This document shows positions 1-7,448 of a DNA stretch of 8,802 nucleotides, piece after piece. The notes beneath the pieces are model-generated. The model saw only the letters and a program-made list of their open reading frames with translations, made no database searches and was not told the DNA's origin. The stretch spans positions 1-8,802 of the forward strand of contig CAMLLI010000117.1 of NCBI GenBank assembly GCA_946480685.1, written 5' to 3'. Position numbers and translations under genes: made by a program. How positions within the stretch are numbered: the stretch's first letter is position 1; each line of letters starts with the position of its first letter. This stretch comes from an uncultured Flammeovirgaceae bacterium. Lineage in GTDB: Bacteria > Bacteroidota > Bacteroidia > Cytophagales > Cyclobacteriaceae.

Positions 1-1735
1 CAACTACTTCAATAGCTATACTTTCCCGTCATACGAGAACTCTGAAAACAACTCATCTTTTACGTATGCAGAAGGTGCCGGCTCATTTGCAACGTGGACA
101 CTTACCAATACGGCACAGTATAAGAACAAGTTTGATGCACACAGTATAGATATACTCGCAGGTGTTGAAGCACTCAACACCGGAACAGGAAGAAGTGTTA
201 ACGGTTCAGGTCTGAACCCTTTCCTGTACGACTTGAACTATATCAACGTTACCAACACACAGCCAGGTGGCCGTGTTACAGGAAGTACATATAGTAAAGG
301 TGTTAACTTCTACTCCGTGTTCGGTCAGTTGAAGTATAATTTCAACGAGAAGTATATGGTAACAGGGGTTATCAGACGTGATGGTTCTTCACGTTTTGCT
401 TCCCGTAATCGCTTCGGTGTGTTCCCTGCCGTTTCAGTGGCGTGGAGAGCTTCTGAAGAGGAATTCCTGAAAGGCCTAAACTTTATCTCTGATCTGAAGA
501 TCCGTGGTGGTTGGGGTGAAATGGGTAACTCGAACAACGTAGACCCTAACAACCAGTTCAGCCTTTGGAATGCAAGCCTTGGTCTTGCTGCGTATGATAT
601 AACAGGTTCTAACTCGGGTGTAACATCCGGTTTGTATCGTTCACGAATCGGTAACCCGAACGCGAAGTGGGAGACTTCATCTACAACCAATATAGGTTTC
701 GATGCTTCGTTACTCGATGGTAAAGTAGATATAGCATTCGATGTGTGGAGAAAAAATACACGTGACCTGCTATACGGATCAGAAACTGCTGCCGTGGTTG
801 GTCCGCAGGCAACCGATCCTTCTATCAACATTGCCAAAATGCGTAACGCAGGTGTGGATATTGAAATTACCACACGCGGAGACGTAGGTACATCGGGTCT
901 TAATTACGAAGTGAAAGCAACCGGATCGTTCCTGAAAAACGAAATCGTATCACTGGTTCCCGGAGTTGAATACTTCGATGGTGGTAACACCCGCAACGGT
1001 AACGTTATACGCAACCAGGTAGGACGCGCTATATCTTCATACTTCGGGTATAAAGTTGTAGGCCTGTACCAGAATGCTGCCGATGTAACGAACTCTCCTA
1101 CACAGGAAGGTGCTGCTCCCGGCCGCTTCAAGTATGCCGACATCAACGGACGCGATGCAGAAGGTAATTTAACAAACGCTCCGGATGGTAAGATCAACGC
1201 AGACGACAGAACATATCTGGGTGATCCTGTTCCTGACTTCTCCGGTGGTATTAACATCAAACTGAAGTATCAGAACTTTGAACTTGAAACATTCCTTGGT
1301 GTATTCCTCGGATTCGAGAACTATAACTTCTCCAAGTGGTTCACAGACTTCTATCCTTCCTTTACGGGGGCTGCGATCGGGACTAACGTGAAAGATTCAT
1401 GGACGTTTGAAAGAGGTGGTAACACGGTACCAATCTTTGAAAACGTTTCAAACTTCTCTACCAATACACAGTCTAATTCATACTATATCGAGAAAGGTAA
1501 CTATGCACGTCTCACCAACCTGCAGATTGCATACAACCTGCCTTCTGATATGCTTGGTAACTGGGGTATAACACGTGCCAGAATTTATCTTCAGGCTACC
1601 AACCTCTTTACAATCTCTAATTACTCAGGCCTTGATCCAGGTGTAGGTGGAGCGGCTGATACAACACTCGGTCTGGACTTCGGTAACCCTCCGGTAACAA
1701 GAGGTTTCAACATCGGTGTTAACCTGGGACTTTAA
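1..1735 (+). CDS. SusC/RagA-family TonB-linked outer-membrane transporter, 5'-truncated by the window edge
   Basis: This is the C-terminal 577 residues of a SusC-type TonB-dependent transporter, which imports bound oligomers through the outer membrane using TonB energy. The frame is open from base 2 with no start, so the gene begins upstream; SusC proteins are usually about 1000 residues, so roughly half is missing, including the signal peptide and plug. What remains is beta-barrel. Typical SusC signatures are RRDGSSRF (residues 125-132 of the fragment), RGGWGEMGN (168-176), an acidic extracellular loop DGKINADDR near bases 1184-1210 followed by YLGDPVPDF, and near the end LQATNLFTISNYSGLDPG, then PPVTRGFNIGVNLGL. 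An in-frame TTG at 233 can be read as a start but lies inside the barrel, so it is not the true start. The last residue is Leu rather than the aromatic common in barrel proteins. The SusD gene follows after 21 bases, so the two are almost certainly one operon. The substrate cannot be inferred. Confidence 0.95.
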   Translation, partial: NYFNSYTFPSYENSENNSSFTYAEGAGSFATWTLTNTAQYKNKFDAHSIDILAGVEALNTGTGRSVNGSGLNPFLYDLNYINVTNTQPGGRVTGSTYSKGVNFYSVFGQLKYNFNEKYMVTGVIRRDGSSRFASRNRFGVFPAVSVAWRASEEEFLKGLNFISDLKIRGGWGEMGNSNNVDPNNQFSLWNASLGLAAYDITGSNSGVTSGLYRSRIGNPNAKWETSSTTNIGFDASLLDGKVDIAFDVWRKNTRDLLYGSETAAVVGPQATDPSINIAKMRNAGVDIEITTRGDVGTSGLNYEVKATGSFLKNEIVSLVPGVEYFDGGNTRNGNVIRNQVGRAISSYFGYKVVGLYQNAADVTNSPTQEGAAPGRFKYADINGRDAEGNLTNAPDGKINADDRTYLGDPVPDFSGGINIKLKYQNFELETFLGVFLGFENYNFSKWFTDFYPSFTGAAIGTNVKDSWTFERGGNTVPIFENVSNFSTNTQSNSYYIEKGNYARLTNLQIAYNLPSDMLGNWGITRARIYLQATNLFTISNYSGLDPGVGGAADTTLGLDFGNPPVTRGFNIGVNLGL

Positions 1736-1756
1736 TCACTTAATGAGATTACAGAT

Positions 1757-3634
1757 ATGAAATTTATATATAGAAATAAAAAGACAACGATATGGGTACT
1801 GGTTGCGGCCATTGTGCTGGGGCCTGTTGCCTGTAAAGAAAGCTTCCTCGAAGTGCCTGTAACGGGCGAGCTTCAGGAAGGACAGATACTGAACCAGAAA
1901 GGTGTTGAAGGTTTGCTGATTGGTGCTTACTCTGTGCTGAACGGACGCGGTAACGGCTGGCACTCCGGTGCTTCCAACTGGATGTGGGGAAGTATACGCG
2001 GTGGTGATGCCAACAAAGGTACCAATGCCGGTGACTTTAACGCGATGAACCCAATACAGCGTTTTGAAGTGGATGCCGTGAACGGTGAAGTAAACGGTAA
2101 ATGGTTAGGTAGCTACGAAGGTGTTAACCGCGCTAACTATGTGCTATATCTGTTGAACAACGATCTGATCGAAGATATATCCGATGCTGTGAAGACTCGT
2201 ATTATAGCAGAAGCAAGATTCCTTCGCGCACATTACTACTTCGAGCTCAAGAAAAATTTCAATAATGTACCTTGGATAGATGAGACAACGAACAAACCTG
2301 CGAGTTCCTCTGACCAGGAGATCATTGAGAAAAGTAATGTTCCGAACAACGTAGATATATGGCCGAAGATTGAAGCCGACATGCAGTTTGCGTACGATAA
2401 TCTTCCGGAAACACAAAGCGAAGTTGGCCGCGCGAATAAGTGGGCAGCTGGTGCTTATCTCGGAAAGATATTGGTATACCAGGCAAGCTGGCCGGATAAT
2501 GACGGTGTAGTGGTAACGAATGCTGCTAAATATACACAGGCAAGAACGGTATTGGCTGCAGTGATAGCAAGCGGTCAGACTACTAACGGTAAGAAGTATG
2601 CGCTCGTGCCTAACTTCGAAGATGTATTCAAAGGTGAAAATGAGAATCACTCTGAATCTGTATTTGCATTCCAGGCAGCAGCCGGTACGGGTGATATAAA
2701 CAACACAAACCAGGATCTTGCTATGAACTATCCGTATAACACAGGTCCGACAGGTCCGGGTGAGTGCTGCGGATTTTTTGCGCCAAGCTTTGATCTGATC
2801 AACTCCTATAGAACTAATGCATCGGGCTTGCCTTTGCTGGATAATTCATACAGAGATGCTGCTGAGGAGTTGGGCGATGATCAGGGTATAAAAAGTGATG
2901 AAGCATTTACACCAGACTATACACACGATGTTGATCCTCGTCTTGACTTGACTATAGGTCGCAGATATGTGCAGTTCCTTGATTGGATGCCGCACCCTGG
3001 TTTCGACTGGATTCGCGATCAGTCTTACGCTGGTCCATATACCCAGAAGAAATATTCTTACCGTAAATCTGATAAAGGTAAATATCAGGATGGTAGCTCC
3101 TGGACTCCGGGCTATCACTCTATCAACTTCATGATCCTGCGCTATTCTGATGTACTGCTGCTGGCGGCAGAAGCAGAGATTGAAGGTGGTGGTGATCTGA
3201 ATCTGGCGTTGGACTATATCAACCAGGTACGTCAGCGTGCTGCTAATTCTACCTACGTGAAAGGAAGAGTAACAGGTTTTGGTACTACAGAAGGTAAGAC
3301 AGACTATAAGAAGCCTATACTGGATTTAGATCAGGATGCTGCTGATTATAATATCGGATTGTATACTGCATTTGCCAATCAGGCAGAAGCTCGTGCTGCA
3401 CTTCGCTTCGAACGTAAGCTTGAGCTTGCACTCGAAGGTCAGCGTATGTACGACCTCGTTCGCTGGGGTATAGCGGAGGAAGAACTCAACGATTACCTCG
3501 ATTATGACGGAGGTAAACTTCCTACAAACCTCGGTGGCGCAACCTATGCACCAACGGATCAGTTCCTGCCTATACCTCAACGTCAGATCGACTTGCAGGG
3601 TGCAGATGTGCTGAAGCAGAACAAAGGATACTGA
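1757..3634 (+). CDS. SusD/RagB-family surface lipoprotein (nutrient-binding partner of SusC)
   Basis: This 625-residue protein is a complete SusD-family lipoprotein, expected on the outer surface as the lid that captures substrate over the upstream SusC barrel. The N-terminus has basic residues, a hydrophobic stretch (12-22) and a lipidation Cys at 26 followed by KESFLEVP, as in many SusD proteins. The lipobox is unusual, with Pro at -3 (GPVAC). Family signatures in order are the TPR-like helix AEARFLRAHYYFEL (151-164), CCGFFAPSFDLINSY (337-351), DPRLD (393-397), LRYSDVLLLAAEAE (461-474), RFERKLELALEGQRMYDLVRWG (550-571), and the C-terminal FLPIPQRQIDL plus QNKGY ending at 625. The length is slightly above the usual 500-600. 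The ATG at 1757 gives the full signal peptide and has no Shine-Dalgarno sequence, as is usual in Bacteroidota. A repeat and an intrinsic terminator follow the stop. Family assignment is certain; the ligand is unknown. Confidence 0.97.
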   Translation: MKFIYRNKKTTIWVLVAAIVLGPVACKESFLEVPVTGELQEGQILNQKGVEGLLIGAYSVLNGRGNGWHSGASNWMWGSIRGGDANKGTNAGDFNAMNPIQRFEVDAVNGEVNGKWLGSYEGVNRANYVLYLLNNDLIEDISDAVKTRIIAEARFLRAHYYFELKKNFNNVPWIDETTNKPASSSDQEIIEKSNVPNNVDIWPKIEADMQFAYDNLPETQSEVGRANKWAAGAYLGKILVYQASWPDNDGVVVTNAAKYTQARTVLAAVIASGQTTNGKKYALVPNFEDVFKGENENHSESVFAFQAAAGTGDINNTNQDLAMNYPYNTGPTGPGECCGFFAPSFDLINSYRTNASGLPLLDNSYRDAAEELGDDQGIKSDEAFTPDYTHDVDPRLDLTIGRRYVQFLDWMPHPGFDWIRDQSYAGPYTQKKYSYRKSDKGKYQDGSSWTPGYHSINFMILRYSDVLLLAAEAEIEGGGDLNLALDYINQVRQRAANSTYVKGRVTGFGTTEGKTDYKKPILDLDQDAADYNIGLYTAFANQAEARAALRFERKLELALEGQRMYDLVRWGIAEEELNDYLDYDGGKLPTNLGGATYAPTDQFLPIPQRQIDLQGADVLKQNKGY

Positions 3635-3635
3635 T

Positions 3636-3708
3636 CGTTAACCGTTAATCGTTATACGTTAGCCGTTAGTAGTAACTTCGGATAACGTATAACGGATAAC
3701 GAATAAGG
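3636..3708. repeat. Heptad CGTTANN tandem array facing its own inverted copy
   Basis: Starting one base after the susD stop, five consecutive heptamers fit CGTTANN exactly (3636-3670: CGTTAAC, CGTTAAT, CGTTATA, CGTTAGC, CGTTAGT). After a ten-base spacer (3671-3680) come three heptamers of the reverse-complement form NNTAACG (3681-3701: GATAACG, TATAACG, GATAACG) and a degraded AATAAGG (3702-3708). The arms can fold into a long imperfect hairpin. CGTTATA (3650-3656) pairs perfectly with TATAACG (3688-3694), and GTTA/TAAC around the tip (3665-3676) adds a short inner stem. The element is non-coding and precedes the terminator. It could stabilise the 3' end of the susCD transcript, bind a protein, or be a dispersed intergenic repeat; the sequence alone does not decide. 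Confidence 0.75.
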
Positions 3709-3723
3709 AATAAAAAAATACTG

Positions 3724-3756
3724 GCAAGGCTAATGAACATTGGCCTTGCTTTTTTT
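3724..3756 (+). terminator. Rho-independent terminator of the susCD operon
   Basis: A 10-bp stem (GCAAGGCTAA at 3724-3733 with TTGGCCTTGC at 3740-3749, including one T-G wobble) closes a six-base loop TGAACA and is followed directly by seven T residues (3750-3756). A run of seven A residues at 3712-3718 sits five bases upstream of the stem, so the hairpin could also stop transcription coming from the other direction. It ends the susCD unit. The next gene starts only 11 bases after the T run, so some read-through or an overlapping promoter is needed to express that gene. Confidence 0.88.
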
Positions 3757-3767
3757 ATGTTCGTACT

Positions 3768-6700
3768 ATGAAAAGAATACCTTACCCGATACTCACCTTT
3801 ATTATACTCACAGCGTTCATCAGCAGTTGTAAAAAAGAAAGCAATACGTTGTTCCGGCTTTTACCTGCGTCTGAAACCGGAGTTACATTCAATAACGTTA
3901 TACAGGATAACGACTCCTTTAACATTTTGTCGTACGAGTATATTTACAACGGTGGAGGTGTAGGTGTAGCGGATTTTAATAATGATGGTTTGCAGGATGT
4001 TTTCTTCTCCGGAAACCTGGTTCCGAACAAACTATATATCAATAAAGGTAATCTGAAATTTGAAGATGTATCAGATATAGCCAGTATATCCGGCAACGGG
4101 CGCTGGTGTTCTGGTGTCAGTGTAGTGGATATCAATAATGACGGGTGGATGGATGTATACGTTACAGCGACCATGCATGCTGATTCTGCTGATCGTAAAA
4201 ATATGATGTTCATCAATAAAGGCCTTAATAAAGAGGGTATACCGGTGTTTGAAGATCAGGCCGCGAAATATGGCATTGAAGTATATAAATATAGCATCGC
4301 TTCAGCATTTTTTGATTATGATCGTGATGGTGATCTTGATCTGTACGTGCTCATCAATCAACGTCTCAATAACTTCCCGACCAACTATCGTCCTAAAATG
4401 ACAGACGGAAGTTCTCCGAACAACGATAGGCTATACAGGAACAATGGCGATGGAACGTTTTCAAATGTTACCAACGCATCCGGCATTACGTACGAAGGAT
4501 TTGGTTTAGGACTCGCTATATCTGATTTTAATAAAGATGGCTGGCCGGATATATATGTGTCCAATGATTACTTATCGAACGACCTGCTATATATCAACCA
4601 GCAGAATGGAACGTTCAGAAACGAAATTGCAACCTATATAGGACACCAGAGTCAGTTTTCGATGGGGAATGACGCTGCTGATTTTAACAACGACACCTGG
4701 ACGGACATCATTACATTGGATATGTTGCCGGAATCGAATGATCGCAAGAAAACAACCATCAGTAATAAAAGCTATCAGACCTATATCAACAACGAGCAGT
4801 ATAAATATGAATACCAGTACGTGCGCAATATGCTACATTTGAACAACGGCCTGGCACAAGGTATGAAGTTTAGTGAAATAGGACAGTTATCAGGCGTATA
4901 CCAGACGGAGTGGAGCTGGTCGCCTTTAATGGCAGACATTGATAACGATGGTCTGAAAGATATACTCATCACCAATGGATTCCCAAAAGATATTACCGAC
5001 AAGGACTTTGCAAACTACCGTGCTGATGTGGGTAACTTTGCCAGTATAGGTCACCTTAATGATTCTATTCCCGTTATTAAAATTCCGAACTATGCTTTCC
5101 GGAATAATGGCGATCTCACATTCAGTAACGTTACACAACAGTGGGGATTGGATGCTCCCTCATTCTCCAACGGAGCTGCCTTTGTTGATTTTGATAATGA
5201 TGGTGACCTCGATTACGTTATCAATAACATCAACGCAGAAGCATCAGTATATGAAAATACGCTTTATGCCCACGATGGTAAAAAGGATTCTGTAAAACAT
5301 AATTTTCTCCGTGTAGCCTTAAAAGGTCCATCGCTAAATGTGCAGGCACTGGGCGCCAAAGTTACACTCTATGAACCCGGTAAGGTTCAATACCAGGAGA
5401 ACTATATATACCGTGGTTTTCTTTCTTCTGTAGAGGGTGTTATGCATTTCGGTCTGGGTAAAGCAACGCAGGTGGATTCAGTAGTTGTAGAGTGGCCTGA
5501 TGGTAACGTATCGGTTGTTGATAATGCGAAAGCAGGACAGTTGATTACCGTAGATCATAAGGACAGCAAACCGGGTCATAAGACAGCCGGAGCCGTTGAG
5601 CAACCTGCGCTGGTGCATGAAATTTCAGAATCACTTCAGATACATTTCAAACATACAGAGGAGGATAAGATTGACTTCAACCTGCAGCGTACATTGCCGC
5701 ATAAATTTACACAGGACGGTCCCGGTATAGCAGTAGGAGATATTAATCAGGATGGTCGCGAAGATTTCATAGTAGGCGGCTCGGCCAATATAGTTGCCAG
5801 TATATTTACCCAGCAGGCAGCCGGTACATTTGTCCAGAGTCAGTTGATAAATACAACGAAGAAGATTGAAGAAGACGAAGCACTGTTGCTTTTTGATGCC
5901 GATGGCGATGGCGATCTCGATCTATATATAGTTAGCGGAAGTATAGAAGGCGCGTCAGATGCCGACTACCAGGATAAACTATATGTCAATAACGGCAAAG
6001 GTAAATTTGATCTGGCAGCCGATGCTATACCGGATACCAAAGCGAGCGGCTCATGTGTACGGGCAGCCGATTATGATGCGGATGGTGATTTGGATCTGTT
6101 TGTGGGCGGCAGGGTAGTGGCTCGCGGTTATCCGATGCCGGCAACCAGCTATATACTTCGTAATGATAAAGGTAAATTTACGGATGTTACGACCGAGGTT
6201 GCAGCTGCGGTTCAACAAGTCGGTATGATTACCGATGCGTTGTGGACTGACTTTGATAATGATGCTAAAATTGATTTGCTCGTGGTGGGCGAGTTTATGC
6301 CCATAACATTCTTTAAGAACGATGGCACTAAATTCATAAAAGCAGAAGCAACCGGTATAGAGAAATATACCGGCTGGTGGAATAGTATAACGGCAGGCGA
6401 CTATGACCGTGACGGAGATATAGACTATGTAGCCGGAAACCTCGGTATGAACAATAATTACCAGGTAACAGAGCAATCACCTTTGAAGGTTTATGCGAAA
6501 GATTTTGATGGCAACGGCAGTGTAGATCCGGTGATGGCCTGCTATATGCGCGCTTCGATGACATCGGAGACAAGGAATTTATACCCGGTACATTTCTGGG
6601 ATGAGCTCAACTCGCAAAGTCCTAAGTTCAGAAATAAATATTCACGCTATCGTCAGTACAGCAAAGCCACGATGGATCAACTGCTGCCTGCGGAAGATCT

Positions 6701-7310
6701 GAAGGATGCTGTTGTGCTTGAAGCCAATCATATGCAGACAAGCTATATCGAGAACAAAGGCAATGGTAAATTTGAGATGCGGGCGTTGCCGGTGCTTGCA
6801 CAGGTTGCTCCTGTAAAAGGGCTCACTACCTTCGATGTTAATGAAGATGGTAACCTCGATGTGCTCATGATCGGTAACGACTATGGTAACGAAGTATTTG
6901 CCGGCCGGTACGATGCCTTCACAGGATTGATATTGCTCGGCGATGGCAAAGGCAATCTCAGTCCGCTTCCATCGGCCGCCAGCGGCTTTTATATACCGGG
7001 CGATGCCAAAGCTTTGGTACATCTGTCGGGTGTGAAAGGTGATGTGTTCATCGCTTCACAAAATCGCGACAGCCTGCGCGTGTTTGCTCCGGTGAAGAAC
7101 ACAAAAGCAAATATGTTTAAACCGGAATGGCACGATGTAAACGCTCAACTTATATATGCTGACGGACATCAGCAGAAGGTAGAATTTTATTACGGGGCCG
7201 GATACCTGTCTCAATCAACACGCGCCATGCGTATACCGGCCGGAGTGAAAGAGCTCAAAGTATATGATGCACAGGGGAGAAGCAGAACGGTGCCGGTAAC
7301 GGGAAGTTGA
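3768..7310 (+). CDS. VCBS/FG-GAP repeat lipoprotein with ASPIC/UnbV domain, internally duplicated
   Basis: This 1180-residue predicted surface lipoprotein has a signal peptide with lipobox ISSC (Cys21) followed by KKES. It carries fourteen FG-GAP/VCBS calcium-binding loops beginning at residues 69, 121, 183, 253, 305, 390 and 474, then 658, 710, 768, 828, 878, 912 and 1023; examples are DFNNDGLQD and DYDRDGDLD. Two loops are degenerate (Thr310 and Ala833 replace Gly). An ASPIC/UnbV domain lies at about 513-596 (NFLRVALKG, RGFLSS, FGLG, VVVEWPDG). A weaker look-alike ends the protein (about 1123-1177, with YGAGYLSQSTR). The architecture implies two seven-bladed calcium-stabilised propellers. 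Such proteins often lie beside SusCD pairs in Bacteroidota and are usually annotated only as VCBS or CRTAC1-like repeat proteins. No catalytic motif is visible, so a binding or scaffold role with the upstream SusCD is inference. The ATG at 3768 is chosen because it gives the complete signal peptide. Confidence 0.93.
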   Translation: MKRIPYPILTFIILTAFISSCKKESNTLFRLLPASETGVTFNNVIQDNDSFNILSYEYIYNGGGVGVADFNNDGLQDVFFSGNLVPNKLYINKGNLKFEDVSDIASISGNGRWCSGVSVVDINNDGWMDVYVTATMHADSADRKNMMFINKGLNKEGIPVFEDQAAKYGIEVYKYSIASAFFDYDRDGDLDLYVLINQRLNNFPTNYRPKMTDGSSPNNDRLYRNNGDGTFSNVTNASGITYEGFGLGLAISDFNKDGWPDIYVSNDYLSNDLLYINQQNGTFRNEIATYIGHQSQFSMGNDAADFNNDTWTDIITLDMLPESNDRKKTTISNKSYQTYINNEQYKYEYQYVRNMLHLNNGLAQGMKFSEIGQLSGVYQTEWSWSPLMADIDNDGLKDILITNGFPKDITDKDFANYRADVGNFASIGHLNDSIPVIKIPNYAFRNNGDLTFSNVTQQWGLDAPSFSNGAAFVDFDNDGDLDYVINNINAEASVYENTLYAHDGKKDSVKHNFLRVALKGPSLNVQALGAKVTLYEPGKVQYQENYIYRGFLSSVEGVMHFGLGKATQVDSVVVEWPDGNVSVVDNAKAGQLITVDHKDSKPGHKTAGAVEQPALVHEISESLQIHFKHTEEDKIDFNLQRTLPHKFTQDGPGIAVGDINQDGREDFIVGGSANIVASIFTQQAAGTFVQSQLINTTKKIEEDEALLLFDADGDGDLDLYIVSGSIEGASDADYQDKLYVNNGKGKFDLAADAIPDTKASGSCVRAADYDADGDLDLFVGGRVVARGYPMPATSYILRNDKGKFTDVTTEVAAAVQQVGMITDALWTDFDNDAKIDLLVVGEFMPITFFKNDGTKFIKAEATGIEKYTGWWNSITAGDYDRDGDIDYVAGNLGMNNNYQVTEQSPLKVYAKDFDGNGSVDPVMACYMRASMTSETRNLYPVHFWDELNSQSPKFRNKYSRYRQYSKATMDQLLPAEDLKDAVVLEANHMQTSYIENKGNGKFEMRALPVLAQVAPVKGLTTFDVNEDGNLDVLMIGNDYGNEVFAGRYDAFTGLILLGDGKGNLSPLPSAASGFYIPGDAKALVHLSGVKGDVFIASQNRDSLRVFAPVKNTKANMFKPEWHDVNAQLIYADGHQQKVEFYYGAGYLSQSTRAMRIPAGVKELKVYDAQGRSRTVPVTGS

Positions 7311-7393
7311 TGATATACCGCCTCATGCTGCGTGTAGCCCACCCGGTTTTACCCCCGAAATCGTGAAAAGTGACAACATTTCTGTCGTGTCCA

Positions 7394-7423
7394 TTGAATT
7401 TCCTTTGGTTATAAATATCTTTC
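7394..7423 (+). promoter_or_regulatory. Candidate Bacteroidota-type promoter for the membrane-protein operon
   Basis: TTG at 7394-7396 is followed after 19 bases by TATCTTTC (7416-7423). This matches the Bacteroidota housekeeping pattern (TTTG or TTG, 17-23 bases, TAnnTTTG) at all but the last base of the -7 box. It lies 25 bases upstream of the TM2-domain gene start in an AT-rich stretch, in a 138-base gap with no other evident element and no clear terminator for the preceding gene. The match is by eye and such short motifs occur by chance. Confidence 0.4.
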
Positions 7424-7448
7424 AAAAAAATCTTAATCTACCTTACTT

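Noticed and set aside
233..235. TTG as the start of a 500-residue SusC-like protein
   Set aside because: The same frame is open to base 2 with clear SusC barrel sequence upstream, so TTG is an internal Leu codon.
325..873. Minus-strand open frame of 182 codons opposite susC
   Set aside because: It lies fully within the strongly supported SusC barrel coding frame, has no recognisable domain or leader, and reads as the antisense of conserved SusC motifs.
2144..2650. Minus-strand open frame of 168 codons opposite susD
   Set aside because: It is antisense to conserved SusD segments, its translation is Cys/Ile/Tyr-rich without family features, and no start context is seen.
3756..3763. TATGTTCG as a -7 promoter box for the VCBS gene
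   Set aside because: It is near TAnnTTTG but has no TTG at 17-23 bases upstream, and it sits only four bases before the ATG.
3757..3771. Four-codon frame (ATG TTC GTA CTA TGA) whose stop overlaps the VCBS start as ATGA
   Set aside because: It could be a coupling leader, but such a short frame directly after a T run occurs easily by chance and has no ribosome-binding signal.
6051..6476. Minus-strand open frame of 141 codons opposite the VCBS gene
   Set aside because: It is a shadow of the repetitive Asp/Gly-rich calcium loops on the plus strand; the hydrophobic, Ile-rich translation follows from complementing GAT/GGT codons.
7358..7384. Possible weak hairpin (GAAAT with ATTTC) after the VCBS gene as a terminator
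   Set aside because: The stem is only about five AT-rich pairs with mismatches and no T run follows, so it does not support a terminator call.
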